A stretch of 6,753 nucleotides of DNA from contig DUKA01000162.1 of assembly GCA_013329615.1 (NCBI GenBank), forward strand, positions 1 through 6,753. The letters run 5' to 3'. Shown here in pieces: positions 1 to 5,734 of this stretch. A program made the position numbers and the translations under genes. Source of the stretch: Candidatus Bathyarchaeota archaeon. Lineage in GTDB: Archaea > Thermoproteota > Bathyarchaeia > TCS64. Below the pieces are notes generated by a model. It was not told the DNA's origin. It worked only from the letters and a program-made list of their open reading frames with translations, and searched no databases. Numbering within the stretch: the first letter of the stretch is position 1; every line of letters starts with the position of its first letter.

Positions 1-1855
1 AGCCAATGGCGGTCTCGGTGCCATGGCGCCAGCCTCGGTTGCAGTCCGCAAAAACGTTGAGGAATGCGGGACCATCGGCCGCTGCCGCCTTGCGCGCCTT
101 TTCCATCAGGTCCCGCCAGTTGCTGGGAGCTGCCTGTGCCACATACGGTATCTGGTGAGCTGCGATGATCTCCGTCAGAGGCTTGCGCCACTGCACCTTA
201 CCAGGGATCACGTCACCAGCCGGGGATGTGGTGGTACTGGCGCCTGTGGGAGTAGCCGAGCTCCGCTGGATGCCCGTGTTCATGTATGCCTCGTTGTCGT
301 AGCAGAGCCACATGATGGGCTCGCCGCGCTCCGCGGCCCCCGAAAGGCTCTGTAGCCCGATGTCGGCGGTTCCGCCGTCTCCGGCGAAGCTGGTTATCCA
401 GACCTTGTCCGCCTTGCCCTTCTTCTTCATGGCGCGGTAGACGCCGGTCTCGTAGGCGGCCGCCGCGGCGAAGTTGGCGAGCATCCACGGGACGCGCACC
501 ACCTGACCGTAGTTGACGCCGCTGCAGTTCGGCGGGTTGATGACGATTGTGTTGGGGCCGAGCACCTTGAGCAGGTGCCTCACGATTATGCTGGCACCAC
601 AGCCGGCGCAGCCGTCGCTGGCGGGGTAGATAGGCTCGTCCCAGTCGAGCTGGACGGGCTTGGTCATCGGCGGCATCTTGTGCTCGATGAACTCGACCTC
701 CTTCTCAACCCTCTTGGCCTTGGCGATCGCCAGGGCCTTCTTGCCCATCATGTACATGTCGTCGATCGGTATGTCCTCGCCGCCCATGCCGGTGACGAAG
801 CCCTGAATCGGGATCTTCACACCGCTGTTGTAGAGGGCACCCTTGATGTCCTGGAAGGCGCCTCCACCCCGGGTGCCGTGGTTCATCATGCGGTCGACTA
901 CACCAATCGCCTTGACATTGCTCGCGATCTCCCTGATCTCGGTGTCGGGGAATGGGCGCAGGAAGCGGAGCTTGACGAGGCCGATCTTTTCGCCCTCAGC
1001 GCGCAGCTTGTCGATTGCGCGGCGCCCAGCGGTAGTCATGCTACCCATCGTGACTAGGAGCGCCTCCGCACCCTCTGTCCTGTACTCCTCGACGAGCCCA
1101 CCATAACTGCGGCCGAACGCCTTGCCGAAGCTGGCGTCAACCTCCTTGATCACCGCCCTACTATCCTGCAGAATCTCCTCGTAGATGCGCCTCATCGGGG
1201 TGTGCATCGTGGGAGGGATGCTCGCGGTTGGGAACTTGTCGTTGATGGTGGGGTCGATCGGGTACGGCGCCTTATAGGGCGGAAGCCACTTGTCGACCAC
1301 CTCCTGGTCGGGCATCCAGACCCTCTCCTGACTGTAGCTTAGGTAGAATCCGTCGAGACTCATCATCGTCGGGAGGAGTACGCGGTAGTCCTCCGCGATC
1401 TTGTAGAGCTGGAGGGTCATGTCTAGGACCTCCTGGTTGCTCTCGGCGAAGTTGACTAGGTAGCCGAGGTTGAGCTCGGGCATGATGTCGCTGTAGTCGG
1501 GGCCGAGGCTCCAGAACCAGCCGAGGGTCCTGTTCGCGACGCCCAGCAGGAGTGGGGTGCGGTAGTTGACCGCCTGCGCCACGCACTCGTGCATGTAGGC
1601 GAGGCCCTGGCTGCACGTGGATGTGAAGACGCGTGCCCCCGCTAGGGAGGCGCCCACCGCCATAGCCATGCAGCTGTGCTCGCCGTCGGCGTGTATGTAC
1701 TCGGCGTCGAGTTCGCCATTTGCGACGAACTCGGCGAGGTACTCGATGATGGTCGTCTGCGGCGTGATGGGGTAGGCGGGTATGACCTCCACCCTCGCGA
1801 GCTTCACGCCGTAGGCGAGTGCCTTGTTGCCCTGTATGACGTCAAAGTCTGCCAT
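1..1855 (-). CDS. 2-oxoacid:ferredoxin oxidoreductase, fused alpha and beta subunits (partial, 3' end outside window)
   Basis: Catalytic core of a pyruvate/2-oxoacid:ferredoxin oxidoreductase, a cytoplasmic enzyme that turns a 2-oxoacid plus CoA into acyl-CoA, CO2 and reduced ferredoxin. I translated the frame codon by codon from ATG at 1855 to base 2 and found no stop: 618 codons. Residues 1-395 are alpha: YPITP (28-32, T31 at the substrate carboxylate), GEHS (E59, the TPP-activating Glu), SQGL, NR (R109), then a transketolase C-like domain at about 250-370. After a short charged linker, beta begins near 400: CAGC (C416, C419), C444 and C605 as cluster ligands, GDGG (492-495) and DNEAYMNTG (520-528) for Mg-TPP. 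Roughly 70-100 beta residues should lie beyond the edge. The start follows delta's TAG directly, with AAGGAGG 8 bases upstream. These subunits are usually separate genes. The exact 2-oxoacid is unknown: motifs are most POR-like, but the 116-125 loop is unusual. Confidence 0.93.
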   Translation of the reverse strand, partial: MADFDVIQGNKALAYGVKLARVEVIPAYPITPQTTIIEYLAEFVANGELDAEYIHADGEHSCMAMAVGASLAGARVFTSTCSQGLAYMHECVAQAVNYRTPLLLGVANRTLGWFWSLGPDYSDIMPELNLGYLVNFAESNQEVLDMTLQLYKIAEDYRVLLPTMMSLDGFYLSYSQERVWMPDQEVVDKWLPPYKAPYPIDPTINDKFPTASIPPTMHTPMRRIYEEILQDSRAVIKEVDASFGKAFGRSYGGLVEEYRTEGAEALLVTMGSMTTAGRRAIDKLRAEGEKIGLVKLRFLRPFPDTEIREIASNVKAIGVVDRMMNHGTRGGGAFQDIKGALYNSGVKIPIQGFVTGMGGEDIPIDDMYMMGKKALAIAKAKRVEKEVEFIEHKMPPMTKPVQLDWDEPIYPASDGCAGCGASIIVRHLLKVLGPNTIVINPPNCSGVNYGQVVRVPWMLANFAAAAAYETGVYRAMKKKGKADKVWITSFAGDGGTADIGLQSLSGAAERGEPIMWLCYDNEAYMNTGIQRSSATPTGASTTTSPAGDVIPGKVQWRKPLTEIIAAHQIPYVAQAAPSNWRDLMEKARKAAAADGPAFLNVFADCNRGWRHGTETAIG

Positions 1856-2131
1856 CTACGCGGCCTCCTTCTTCATCTCTATAGCCTTCGAGGGGCACTC
1901 GTTTGCGCAGACGCCGCAGCCCTTGCAGAAGCGCATGTCGATCTTTGGCTTGACCTTCGGCTTGCCCTTTATGGCAGCCTCGGGGCAGATGGTGGCGCAT
2001 AAGCCGCAGGCGACGCACTTCGACTCGTCGACCACCGGCATGAGAACGCGCCAGTTTCCGACGTACTGGCCGCCCCTCACGGACATGTCCATGAGGGCGA
2101 ATCCCTTTATCACACTCTTGTCCTGGCTCAC
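1856..2131 (-). CDS. porD: 2-oxoacid:ferredoxin oxidoreductase, delta subunit (2x[4Fe-4S] ferredoxin)
   Basis: Small ferredoxin-like subunit that carries electrons from the TPP site and proximal cluster of the catalytic subunits to external ferredoxin. The 91 residues hold two classic [4Fe-4S] motifs: C39-x2-C42-x2-C45-x3-C49-P and C69-x2-C72-x2-C75-x3-C79-P. The N-terminal ~35 residues (with RGGQYVGNWRV) match the extension typical of POR/VOR delta subunits; the length is slightly short of the usual ~100. The start is GTG, chosen because GAGGTG lies 8 bases upstream and because it overlaps the gamma stop as GTGA, implying translational coupling. Its own TAG abuts the alpha ATG with no gap. 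The symbol reflects the family; the substrate could be another 2-oxoacid (vorD and relatives). Confidence 0.92.
   Translation of the reverse strand: MSQDKSVIKGFALMDMSVRGGQYVGNWRVLMPVVDESKCVACGLCATICPEAAIKGKPKVKPKIDMRFCKGCGVCANECPSKAIEMKKEAA
1864..1870 (-). promoter_or_regulatory. Shine-Dalgarno for the alpha-beta fusion gene
   Basis: AAGGAGG on the minus strand, 8 bases before ATG at 1855, lying inside the end of the delta gene. It fixes the alpha start although the genes touch, and implies coupled translation. Confidence 0.8.
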
Positions 2132-2688
2132 AGCGTCTTCACCTCAACCATATCGTACCCCATCTTCACCGCGCCCTTGTTCGTCGCGGCTAGCTTCGCG
2201 GGGAACCTCTTATCGATGGCCTTGTCGAAGGACTCCAGCTTGAGGAGCCCAGTCGCCTTGGCGAATGCACCCAGCATCACCGTGTTCGGGATGGGGCGAC
2301 CTATGACGCGCTGGGCGATGCCCGTCGCGTCGATGACGGCGATCTTGCCCAGCTTCGCCTTGAACAGCTTCACCGCCTCGTCAGCCTTCTTCGGGGTGTT
2401 GTATATGACTACGCCACCCGGGAGCAGGCCCGTTGTGACGTCCATGATCTCCGGCATCGGCGGGTCAAGCACCATCAGGTACTTGGGGTAGTAGATCATG
2501 GACCGGGTTGCCTCCGACTCGTCCCCAAGCTGGGCGAAGGCGAGCACCGGGGCACCACGCCTCGCGGATCCGTACATGGGGAAGGCTCTGCAGAACTTGC
2601 CCTCGTAGGAGGCAGCAATCGCGATTAGCTCACCGGCAGCGACGACGCCCTGGCCGCCCTGACCGTGGAGCCTAATTTCCTCTACCAT
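2128..2688 (-). CDS. porG: 2-oxoacid:ferredoxin oxidoreductase, gamma subunit
   Basis: Gamma subunit of the pyruvate/2-oxoacid:ferredoxin oxidoreductase complex, the domain that in structurally known members contributes to CoA handling and assembly. The protein has 186 residues, the usual size. It opens with the family signature HGQGGQGV (8-15; most relatives have HGRGGQGV), followed by FPMYGSARRGAPVLAF (36-51), matching the conserved FP-x-x-G-x-x-RRGAPV region. VIGRPIPNTVMLGAFAK (about 129-145) matches the NTxMLGA segment of the family. ATG at 2688 is supported by GAGGT 7 bases upstream. It is the first gene of the gamma-delta-alpha-beta operon and is transcribed from the divergent region shared with the aminotransferase gene. 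No oddities apart from the R-to-Q change in the signature. Confidence 0.94.
   Translation of the reverse strand: MVEEIRLHGQGGQGVVAAGELIAIAASYEGKFCRAFPMYGSARRGAPVLAFAQLGDESEATRSMIYYPKYLMVLDPPMPEIMDVTTGLLPGGVVIYNTPKKADEAVKLFKAKLGKIAVIDATGIAQRVIGRPIPNTVMLGAFAKATGLLKLESFDKAIDKRFPAKLAATNKGAVKMGYDMVEVKTL
2140..2145 (-). promoter_or_regulatory. Shine-Dalgarno for the delta subunit GTG start
   Basis: GAGGTG on the minus strand, 8 bases before the GTG at 2131 and within the gamma coding end. It is the main reason to accept the GTG rather than an internal ATG. Confidence 0.75.
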
Positions 2689-2695
2689 GGTTCAA

Positions 2696-2700
2696 ACCTC
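2696..2700 (-). promoter_or_regulatory. Shine-Dalgarno for the gamma subunit
   Basis: GAGGT on the minus strand, 7 bases before ATG at 2688. It shows that the first gene of this operon has a leader and is not leaderless. Confidence 0.65.
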
Positions 2701-2775
2701 AACAACAGATACGGGTCGAGGCACGGGACACGACGAGGCCTAAACGCCGCCGCCTTAACCATCCTCGACTCCTTG

Positions 2776-2814
2776 AGACTTGGACGGAACCGGTTATAAG
2801 GTTTCTCCAAGTCT
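2776..2814. repeat. 9-bp perfect inverted repeat flanking TTATAA (candidate operator)
   Basis: AGACTTGGA at 2776-2784 is the exact reverse complement of TCCAAGTCT at 2806-2814, with a 21-base spacer. The dyad centre (2795) falls within one or two bases of the centre of TTATAA. The two half-sites sit about 30 bases apart centre to centre, close to three helical turns, as expected for a dimeric or higher-order DNA-binding protein such as an Lrp/AsnC-type regulator. Regulator identity is speculation. Confidence 0.6.
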
Positions 2815-2822
2815 AACTATAC

Positions 2823-2832
2823 AATAAATATT
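2823..2832 (+). promoter_or_regulatory. Candidate TATA box for the aminotransferase operon
   Basis: AATAAATATT is centred about 32 bases before the GTG at 2860. With usual archaeal TATA-to-start spacing, transcription would begin about 2853-2856, giving a nearly leaderless mRNA. This agrees with the lack of a properly placed Shine-Dalgarno. The TTATAA at 2794-2799 is an alternative that would leave a leader of about 37 bases. Confidence 0.45.
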
Positions 2833-2845
2833 CCTAGGGGGCATA

Positions 2846-2862
2846 CACGCCCGCGGGGCGTG
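2846..2862 (+). repeat. GC-rich hairpin overlapping the GTG start of the aminotransferase gene
   Basis: CACGCCC (2846-2852) and GGGCGTG (2856-2862) form a perfect 7-bp stem with a 3-base loop. The last three bases of the stem are the proposed GTG start codon. A second GGGCGT copy follows at 2862-2867. It could be an RNA element limiting initiation, a DNA-binding site, or a sign that the true start lies further downstream. Confidence 0.5.
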
Positions 2863-4101
2863 GGCGTAACCGTTAATATCGCCGCGGCGTTAGCGTCTTC
2901 GATCGCCTTGCTAGACTCCAAGAGATTCTACTCGAAGCTCGGCAACATGTACCCACCCAGCGCGATGAACTCGATACTGCTCCCCAAGCCGGGGGTGAAG
3001 ATGATAAGGTTCACCGGCGGCAGCTACGACGTCCCCAGCCTCCCATCGGCGGAGGTGAAGACGATATACGAGGAGGCCACACCCCAGGCGTGGGCGGAGA
3101 TGCTCCAGTACGGCGGAACAGCCGGCATGCCAGCCCTCCAGAAGGAATTATCCACCTTCATGGCGGGCCACAAGATCAAGGCAGACCCCGCGAAGGAGAT
3201 CATAGTCACAACGGGCAGCCAGGAGGCCATCGACCTAGTCAGTAGGGTCTTCATAGACAAGGGCGATAACATACTCCTCGGCGCGCCCACATACCTGCAG
3301 GCGCTCTCCTGCTTCAGGACACAGTACCCCAAGTTCGTAGACATACCCATCGACGCCGACGGCATGAACACTCAGGTTCTCGAGGAGAAGCTGAAGAAGC
3401 TCAAGGCACAGGGCAAGAGTGCGAAGCTCCTCTACGTCATCCCCAGCTTCCAGAACCCTGACAGCAGCCTCATGACGATGGAGCGCCGCAAGGCCGTCCT
3501 AGAGCTGGCGGAGAAATACGACTTCATCATATTCGAGGACAACCCCTACGGCTACATCAGCTTCGAGGGACCCATGCCCACGCCACTGGCTGGGATGGAC
3601 AAGTCGGGCCGCGTCATGTATACGAGCACGTTCAGCAAGATGGTCAGCCCCGGCATGAGGATAGGCTGGATCACCGCGAACCCCGAGTTCACCGGCCACA
3701 TGATCGAGGCGAAGAATAACATCAGCATCTGCAACGACGGTCTCAGCCAGTACGCCGCCGCCGAGTTGTTCAGGCGTGGAGACGTGGAGCGCCAGATCCC
3801 GAAGGTGACCAAGGTCTACAGGAAGAAGAGGGACATAATGCTAGAGGCGATGGAGACGAGCTTCCCCAAGAAGGCGAAGTGGGAGACGCCCAAGGGCGGC
3901 CTCTTCCTCTGGGTCAAGTTCCCGAAGAACTTCAGCACAGACGAGGTCCTGAAGGACGCGGTGGCGAATGGCGTAGCCTTCGTCCCCGGGAGCCTCTTCT
4001 TCAGCAAGCCCGTCCACAACTACATGCGCCTGAACTATAGCCTCCCGAGTGAGGCGGACATAGTCACAGGCATACAGACGCTGGGCAGGCTCCTCAAGTA
4101 G
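2860..4101 (+). CDS. PLP-dependent class I aminotransferase (subgroup I-gamma, LysN / 2-aminoadipate type)
   Basis: Cytoplasmic fold-type I aminotransferase that moves an amino group between an amino acid and a 2-oxoacid. Numbering from GTG 2860 (413 residues), the full active site is visible: GSQEA (119-123) at the cofactor phosphate, N199 in FQNP, D227 and Y230 in EDNPYGY, the Schiff-base lysine K260 in STFSK, R/G in MRIGW, and R390 in YMRLNY for the substrate carboxylate. The YGGTAGMPALQ segment matches the subgroup's YGPTEGYPPLR. The start is uncertain. GTG 2860 is the most upstream usable codon, but the first ~16 residues look unlike the family, and TTG 2908 (MLDSKRFYSK) would give a more typical N-terminus; neither has a good SD. 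It heads a three-gene plus-strand operon and diverges from the oxidoreductase genes, suggesting it supplies their 2-oxoacid. Substrate could be branched-chain, aromatic or 2-aminoadipate. Confidence 0.9.
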   Translation: MGVTVNIAAALASSIALLDSKRFYSKLGNMYPPSAMNSILLPKPGVKMIRFTGGSYDVPSLPSAEVKTIYEEATPQAWAEMLQYGGTAGMPALQKELSTFMAGHKIKADPAKEIIVTTGSQEAIDLVSRVFIDKGDNILLGAPTYLQALSCFRTQYPKFVDIPIDADGMNTQVLEEKLKKLKAQGKSAKLLYVIPSFQNPDSSLMTMERRKAVLELAEKYDFIIFEDNPYGYISFEGPMPTPLAGMDKSGRVMYTSTFSKMVSPGMRIGWITANPEFTGHMIEAKNNISICNDGLSQYAAAELFRRGDVERQIPKVTKVYRKKRDIMLEAMETSFPKKAKWETPKGGLFLWVKFPKNFSTDEVLKDAVANGVAFVPGSLFFSKPVHNYMRLNYSLPSEADIVTGIQTLGRLLK

Positions 4102-4116
4102 CCGTTACTTCCCCAC

Positions 4117-4120
4117 GAGG
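4117..4120 (+). promoter_or_regulatory. Shine-Dalgarno for the flavodoxin-domain gene
   Basis: GAGG 8 bases before ATG 4129, in the 27-base gap after the aminotransferase stop; it supports this ATG. Confidence 0.55.
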
Positions 4121-4128
4121 CACAGACA

Positions 4129-4692
4129 ATGGTCAGCGCACTCATCGTCTACGGCACCCGCCTTGGGACGACAGCCAGCACCTCTGAGGAGATAGCGAAG
4201 ACACTCCGCGAGGAGGGACTTGAAGCCCGCGTGGTCGACGCAAAGAAGGAGAAGGTCAAAGACATCGCCGGATATGACCTCGTAGTGGTCGGCAGCGGCA
4301 TAGTTATGGGCAAGTGGACGAGTGAGCCCGAGGACTTTTTGAAAAAGTTCCAGAGAGAATTGGCGGGGAAGAAGGTAGCGCTCTTCGTCTCGTGTGGCTC
4401 CGCCTCCCCCTCACCGACAGTTAAACCCGAAGCGGTCGCACAGGCGAGAAAGAACTATCTCGACGACAAGGCGGCCCAGTACGGCTTGCGCCCCGTCGCC
4501 CTAGGATTCTTCGGAGCCGCCTACGACTACAACAACATGCCCTGGTGGGCAAGCATGTTCATGAACGCCGCCAAGAAGGACTTCATTACATCCGGCGCGA
4601 AGGAGACGAAGCTCGGCCTCTACGACTCAAGGGACTGGGACGCGATACGCGCTTGGGCGAGGGACCTCGCCGCCAAGGCACGCTCTGGCTAG
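4129..4692 (+). CDS. Flavodoxin-domain protein, HemG-like
   Basis: A 187-residue single-domain flavodoxin-fold protein, probably FMN-binding and cytoplasmic or peripheral to the membrane. Residues 4-12 form the first beta strand and the start of the phosphate loop (LIVYGTRLG, then TTAST), VVVGSGIVMGKW (52-63) is the second cofactor loop, and ALFVSCG (84-90) the next strand. Length and the pattern GSGI-x-x-GKW...FL resemble the flavodoxin_5/HemG group (menaquinone-dependent protoporphyrinogen dehydrogenase, about 180 residues). No haem gene is nearby, and this group includes many proteins of unknown role, so an oxidase function is not claimed. The start ATG has GAGG 8 bases upstream. It lies 27 bases after the aminotransferase and is probably co-transcribed. 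The position beside an iron-sulfur flavoprotein suggests an electron-transfer role, which is inference. Confidence 0.82.
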   Translation: MVSALIVYGTRLGTTASTSEEIAKTLREEGLEARVVDAKKEKVKDIAGYDLVVVGSGIVMGKWTSEPEDFLKKFQRELAGKKVALFVSCGSASPSPTVKPEAVAQARKNYLDDKAAQYGLRPVALGFFGAAYDYNNMPWWASMFMNAAKKDFITSGAKETKLGLYDSRDWDAIRAWARDLAAKARSG

Positions 4693-4696
4693 TATC

Positions 4697-4704
4697 CTGA
4701 TAAG
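4697..4704 (+). promoter_or_regulatory. Weak internal TATA-like box before the Isf-type gene
   Basis: CTGATAAG (4697-4704) is centred about 27 bases before ATG 4728, the spacing expected for a leaderless archaeal transcript. The 35-base gap contains no Shine-Dalgarno, which fits. The match to a TATA consensus is poor, so read-through from the operon promoter with weak initiation is equally possible. Confidence 0.3.
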
Positions 4705-4727
4705 CAACTTCTCGCCTCATTTCTCGC

Positions 4728-5306
4728 ATGGTCAAGGTCCTAGGAATATCGGGCAGCCCGCGCAGGGACGGGAACACGGAGATTCTCGTGAAGACCGCGC
4801 TCGAGGCTGCTCAGGCCGTCGGCGCAGAGACGGAGATGATTAGGCTCAGCGAGAAAGTGGTCGCGCCGTGCGACGGCTGCGCCAGCTGCGCCAAGACGAA
4901 GAAGTGCAAGACGAAGGACGACTTCGCCGAGGTCTTCGACAAGATGGCATCGGCTGACGCCATCCTCTTCGCGAGCCCGAGCTATTTCGAGTCTGTGACG
5001 CCGCAGATGAAGGCGCTCATCGACAGGGCGGGCTTCTTCAACAACCGCGCCACGGGGAGGCACGCCTTCGATGGGAAGGTCGGCGGCGCCATGGCGGTCG
5101 CCTACAGGACCGGCCTCGCCACAACATGGTGCCAGATGCTCATCTTCATTCTCGCACAGAGGATGATAGTCCCCGGCATAGCCAGCTTCCCCAACGCCAT
5201 CGCCAGCGAGCCCGGCGACGTCCTAAAGGATAAGGAGGGCATGGACAAGGCCCGGGAGATCGGCGAGGCGATGGCAAAGCTGGCGCAGAGACTCGCCGAA
5301 GACTAA
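4728..5306 (+). CDS. Iron-sulfur flavoprotein (Isf-type, NADPH-dependent FMN reductase-like)
   Basis: A 192-residue flavodoxin-like protein of the FMN reductase/Isf family. In characterised archaeal members this binds FMN and one [4Fe-4S] cluster and accepts electrons from ferredoxin, with roles in oxidative-stress defence or redox balance. The N-terminus ISGSPRRDGNT (7-17) is the FMN phosphate-binding loop. C48-x2-C51-x2-C54-x5-C60 is the compact cysteine motif of the family, followed by KDDF (63-66). SPSYFESVTPQMKALIDR (83-100) is the second flavin loop and following helix. The usual glycine-rich GGR-x-GGQ segment is replaced by AVAYRTGLATT (123-133). ATG 4728 places the beta strand at residue 3 as expected. 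It follows the flavodoxin-domain gene by 35 bases, and its stop is 3 bases from the stop of the opposing gene. A ferredoxin-reoxidising role next to an enzyme that reduces ferredoxin is attractive but inferred. Confidence 0.9.
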   Translation: MVKVLGISGSPRRDGNTEILVKTALEAAQAVGAETEMIRLSEKVVAPCDGCASCAKTKKCKTKDDFAEVFDKMASADAILFASPSYFESVTPQMKALIDRAGFFNNRATGRHAFDGKVGGAMAVAYRTGLATTWCQMLIFILAQRMIVPGIASFPNAIASEPGDVLKDKEGMDKAREIGEAMAKLAQRLAED

Positions 5307-5309
5307 GCC

Positions 5310-5654
5310 CTATTTCTCGACCTCGAAGCTCGGCTCCGGTATCGGGGCGGAGCGGTAGGTGCCCATCTTTTCGTAGAGGTGCGCCACCTCGCTCCTGAGG
5401 GCGAGGTCGAGCCTCGTGAAGGGCTTTGCCTGCTTCTGGAAAAGCACTGCTTGGTTTGGCGTCAGCAGTGCGCTCAGGGTGTCCGCCTCGACCTTTATCT
5501 CCCCCTTCTCCATAAGCTGGAACACGGGCCCGTCCGGATCGTGGGGAGCCTTCCTGACCGTGACCCTGAAGGAGCCGCTAAGCATCGTCTTCGTCCTCAG
5601 GAGATCGAGGGGCCCGTTCAGCCTGAACCTGACGTGGTGGTATGGCTCAGCCAT
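5310..5654 (-). CDS. Hypothetical protein, 114 residues
   Basis: I do not recognise this protein. It is kept as a real gene because its codon choice (AGG, AAG, GAG, ATA, CTC) matches the neighbours, ATG 5654 has GAAGG 8 bases upstream, a TATA-like box lies just beyond, and it fills the gap between two confident genes. It is soluble, with no signal peptide, membrane segment or cysteine. The N-terminal half alternates charged and hydrophobic residues in a strand-like pattern (HVRFRLNG, then GSFRVTVRK at 27-35); a helix-like part follows at about 59-95; the tail is proline- and acid-rich (PIPEPSFEVEK). The pattern could be a small beta-rich domain. It converges on the flavoprotein gene and diverges from the amidohydrolase gene; a link to either is not shown. 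Overlapping plus-strand frames are judged shadows. Confidence 0.72.
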   Translation of the reverse strand: MAEPYHHVRFRLNGPLDLLRTKTMLSGSFRVTVRKAPHDPDGPVFQLMEKGEIKVEADTLSALLTPNQAVLFQKQAKPFTRLDLALRSEVAHLYEKMGTYRSAPIPEPSFEVEK

Positions 5655-5662
5655 CGCCGTAA

Positions 5663-5667
5663 CCTTC
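5663..5667 (-). promoter_or_regulatory. Shine-Dalgarno for the 114-residue protein
   Basis: GAAGG on the minus strand, 8 bases before ATG 5654. It supports both the start and the reality of this gene. Confidence 0.5.
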
Positions 5668-5690
5668 AGAAAACAATCAGCATTCGATGG

Positions 5691-5697
5691 TATAGGG
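5691..5697 (-). promoter_or_regulatory. Candidate TATA box for the 114-residue protein
   Basis: CCCTATA on the minus strand, about 40 bases before ATG 5654. Normal spacing would start transcription near 5667, leaving a leader just long enough to hold GAAGG. Confidence 0.35.
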
Positions 5698-5734
5698 TTT
5701 TGGGTCGAGGATCACCGGGCTGGATGCTAAACCA

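Larger units (their letters stand above)
2689..2859. promoter_or_regulatory. Divergent intergenic control region
   Basis: This 171-base gap separates the oxidoreductase operon (leftward) from the aminotransferase operon (rightward). It is the most AT-rich part of the window between about 2793 and 2834. It contains a palindromic TTATAA at 2794-2799 that could serve as a TATA box in either direction, an AATAAATATT box at 2823-2832, a 9-bp inverted repeat around the first box, and a GC hairpin at the right end. Both operons concern 2-oxoacid/amino-acid interconversion, so shared control is plausible. Box positions are seen directly; promoter function is inferred from archaeal spacing rules. Confidence 0.65.

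Noticed and set aside
655..676. A separate beta subunit gene starting at ATG 676 or 667.
   Set aside because: There is no stop codon between the alpha and beta parts, and the only Shine-Dalgarno-like motif is 19 bases from the nearer ATG; a fusion is the simplest reading.
575..1057. A 160-residue plus-strand open frame.
   Set aside because: It is antisense to the alpha-beta fusion, whose conserved motifs run through this whole stretch; composition is that of a shadow frame.
2788..2795. AACCGGTT palindrome next to the TTATAA box as a separate operator.
   Set aside because: Eight-base palindromes are common by chance, and it is off-centre relative to the stronger 9-bp dyad; not listed separately.
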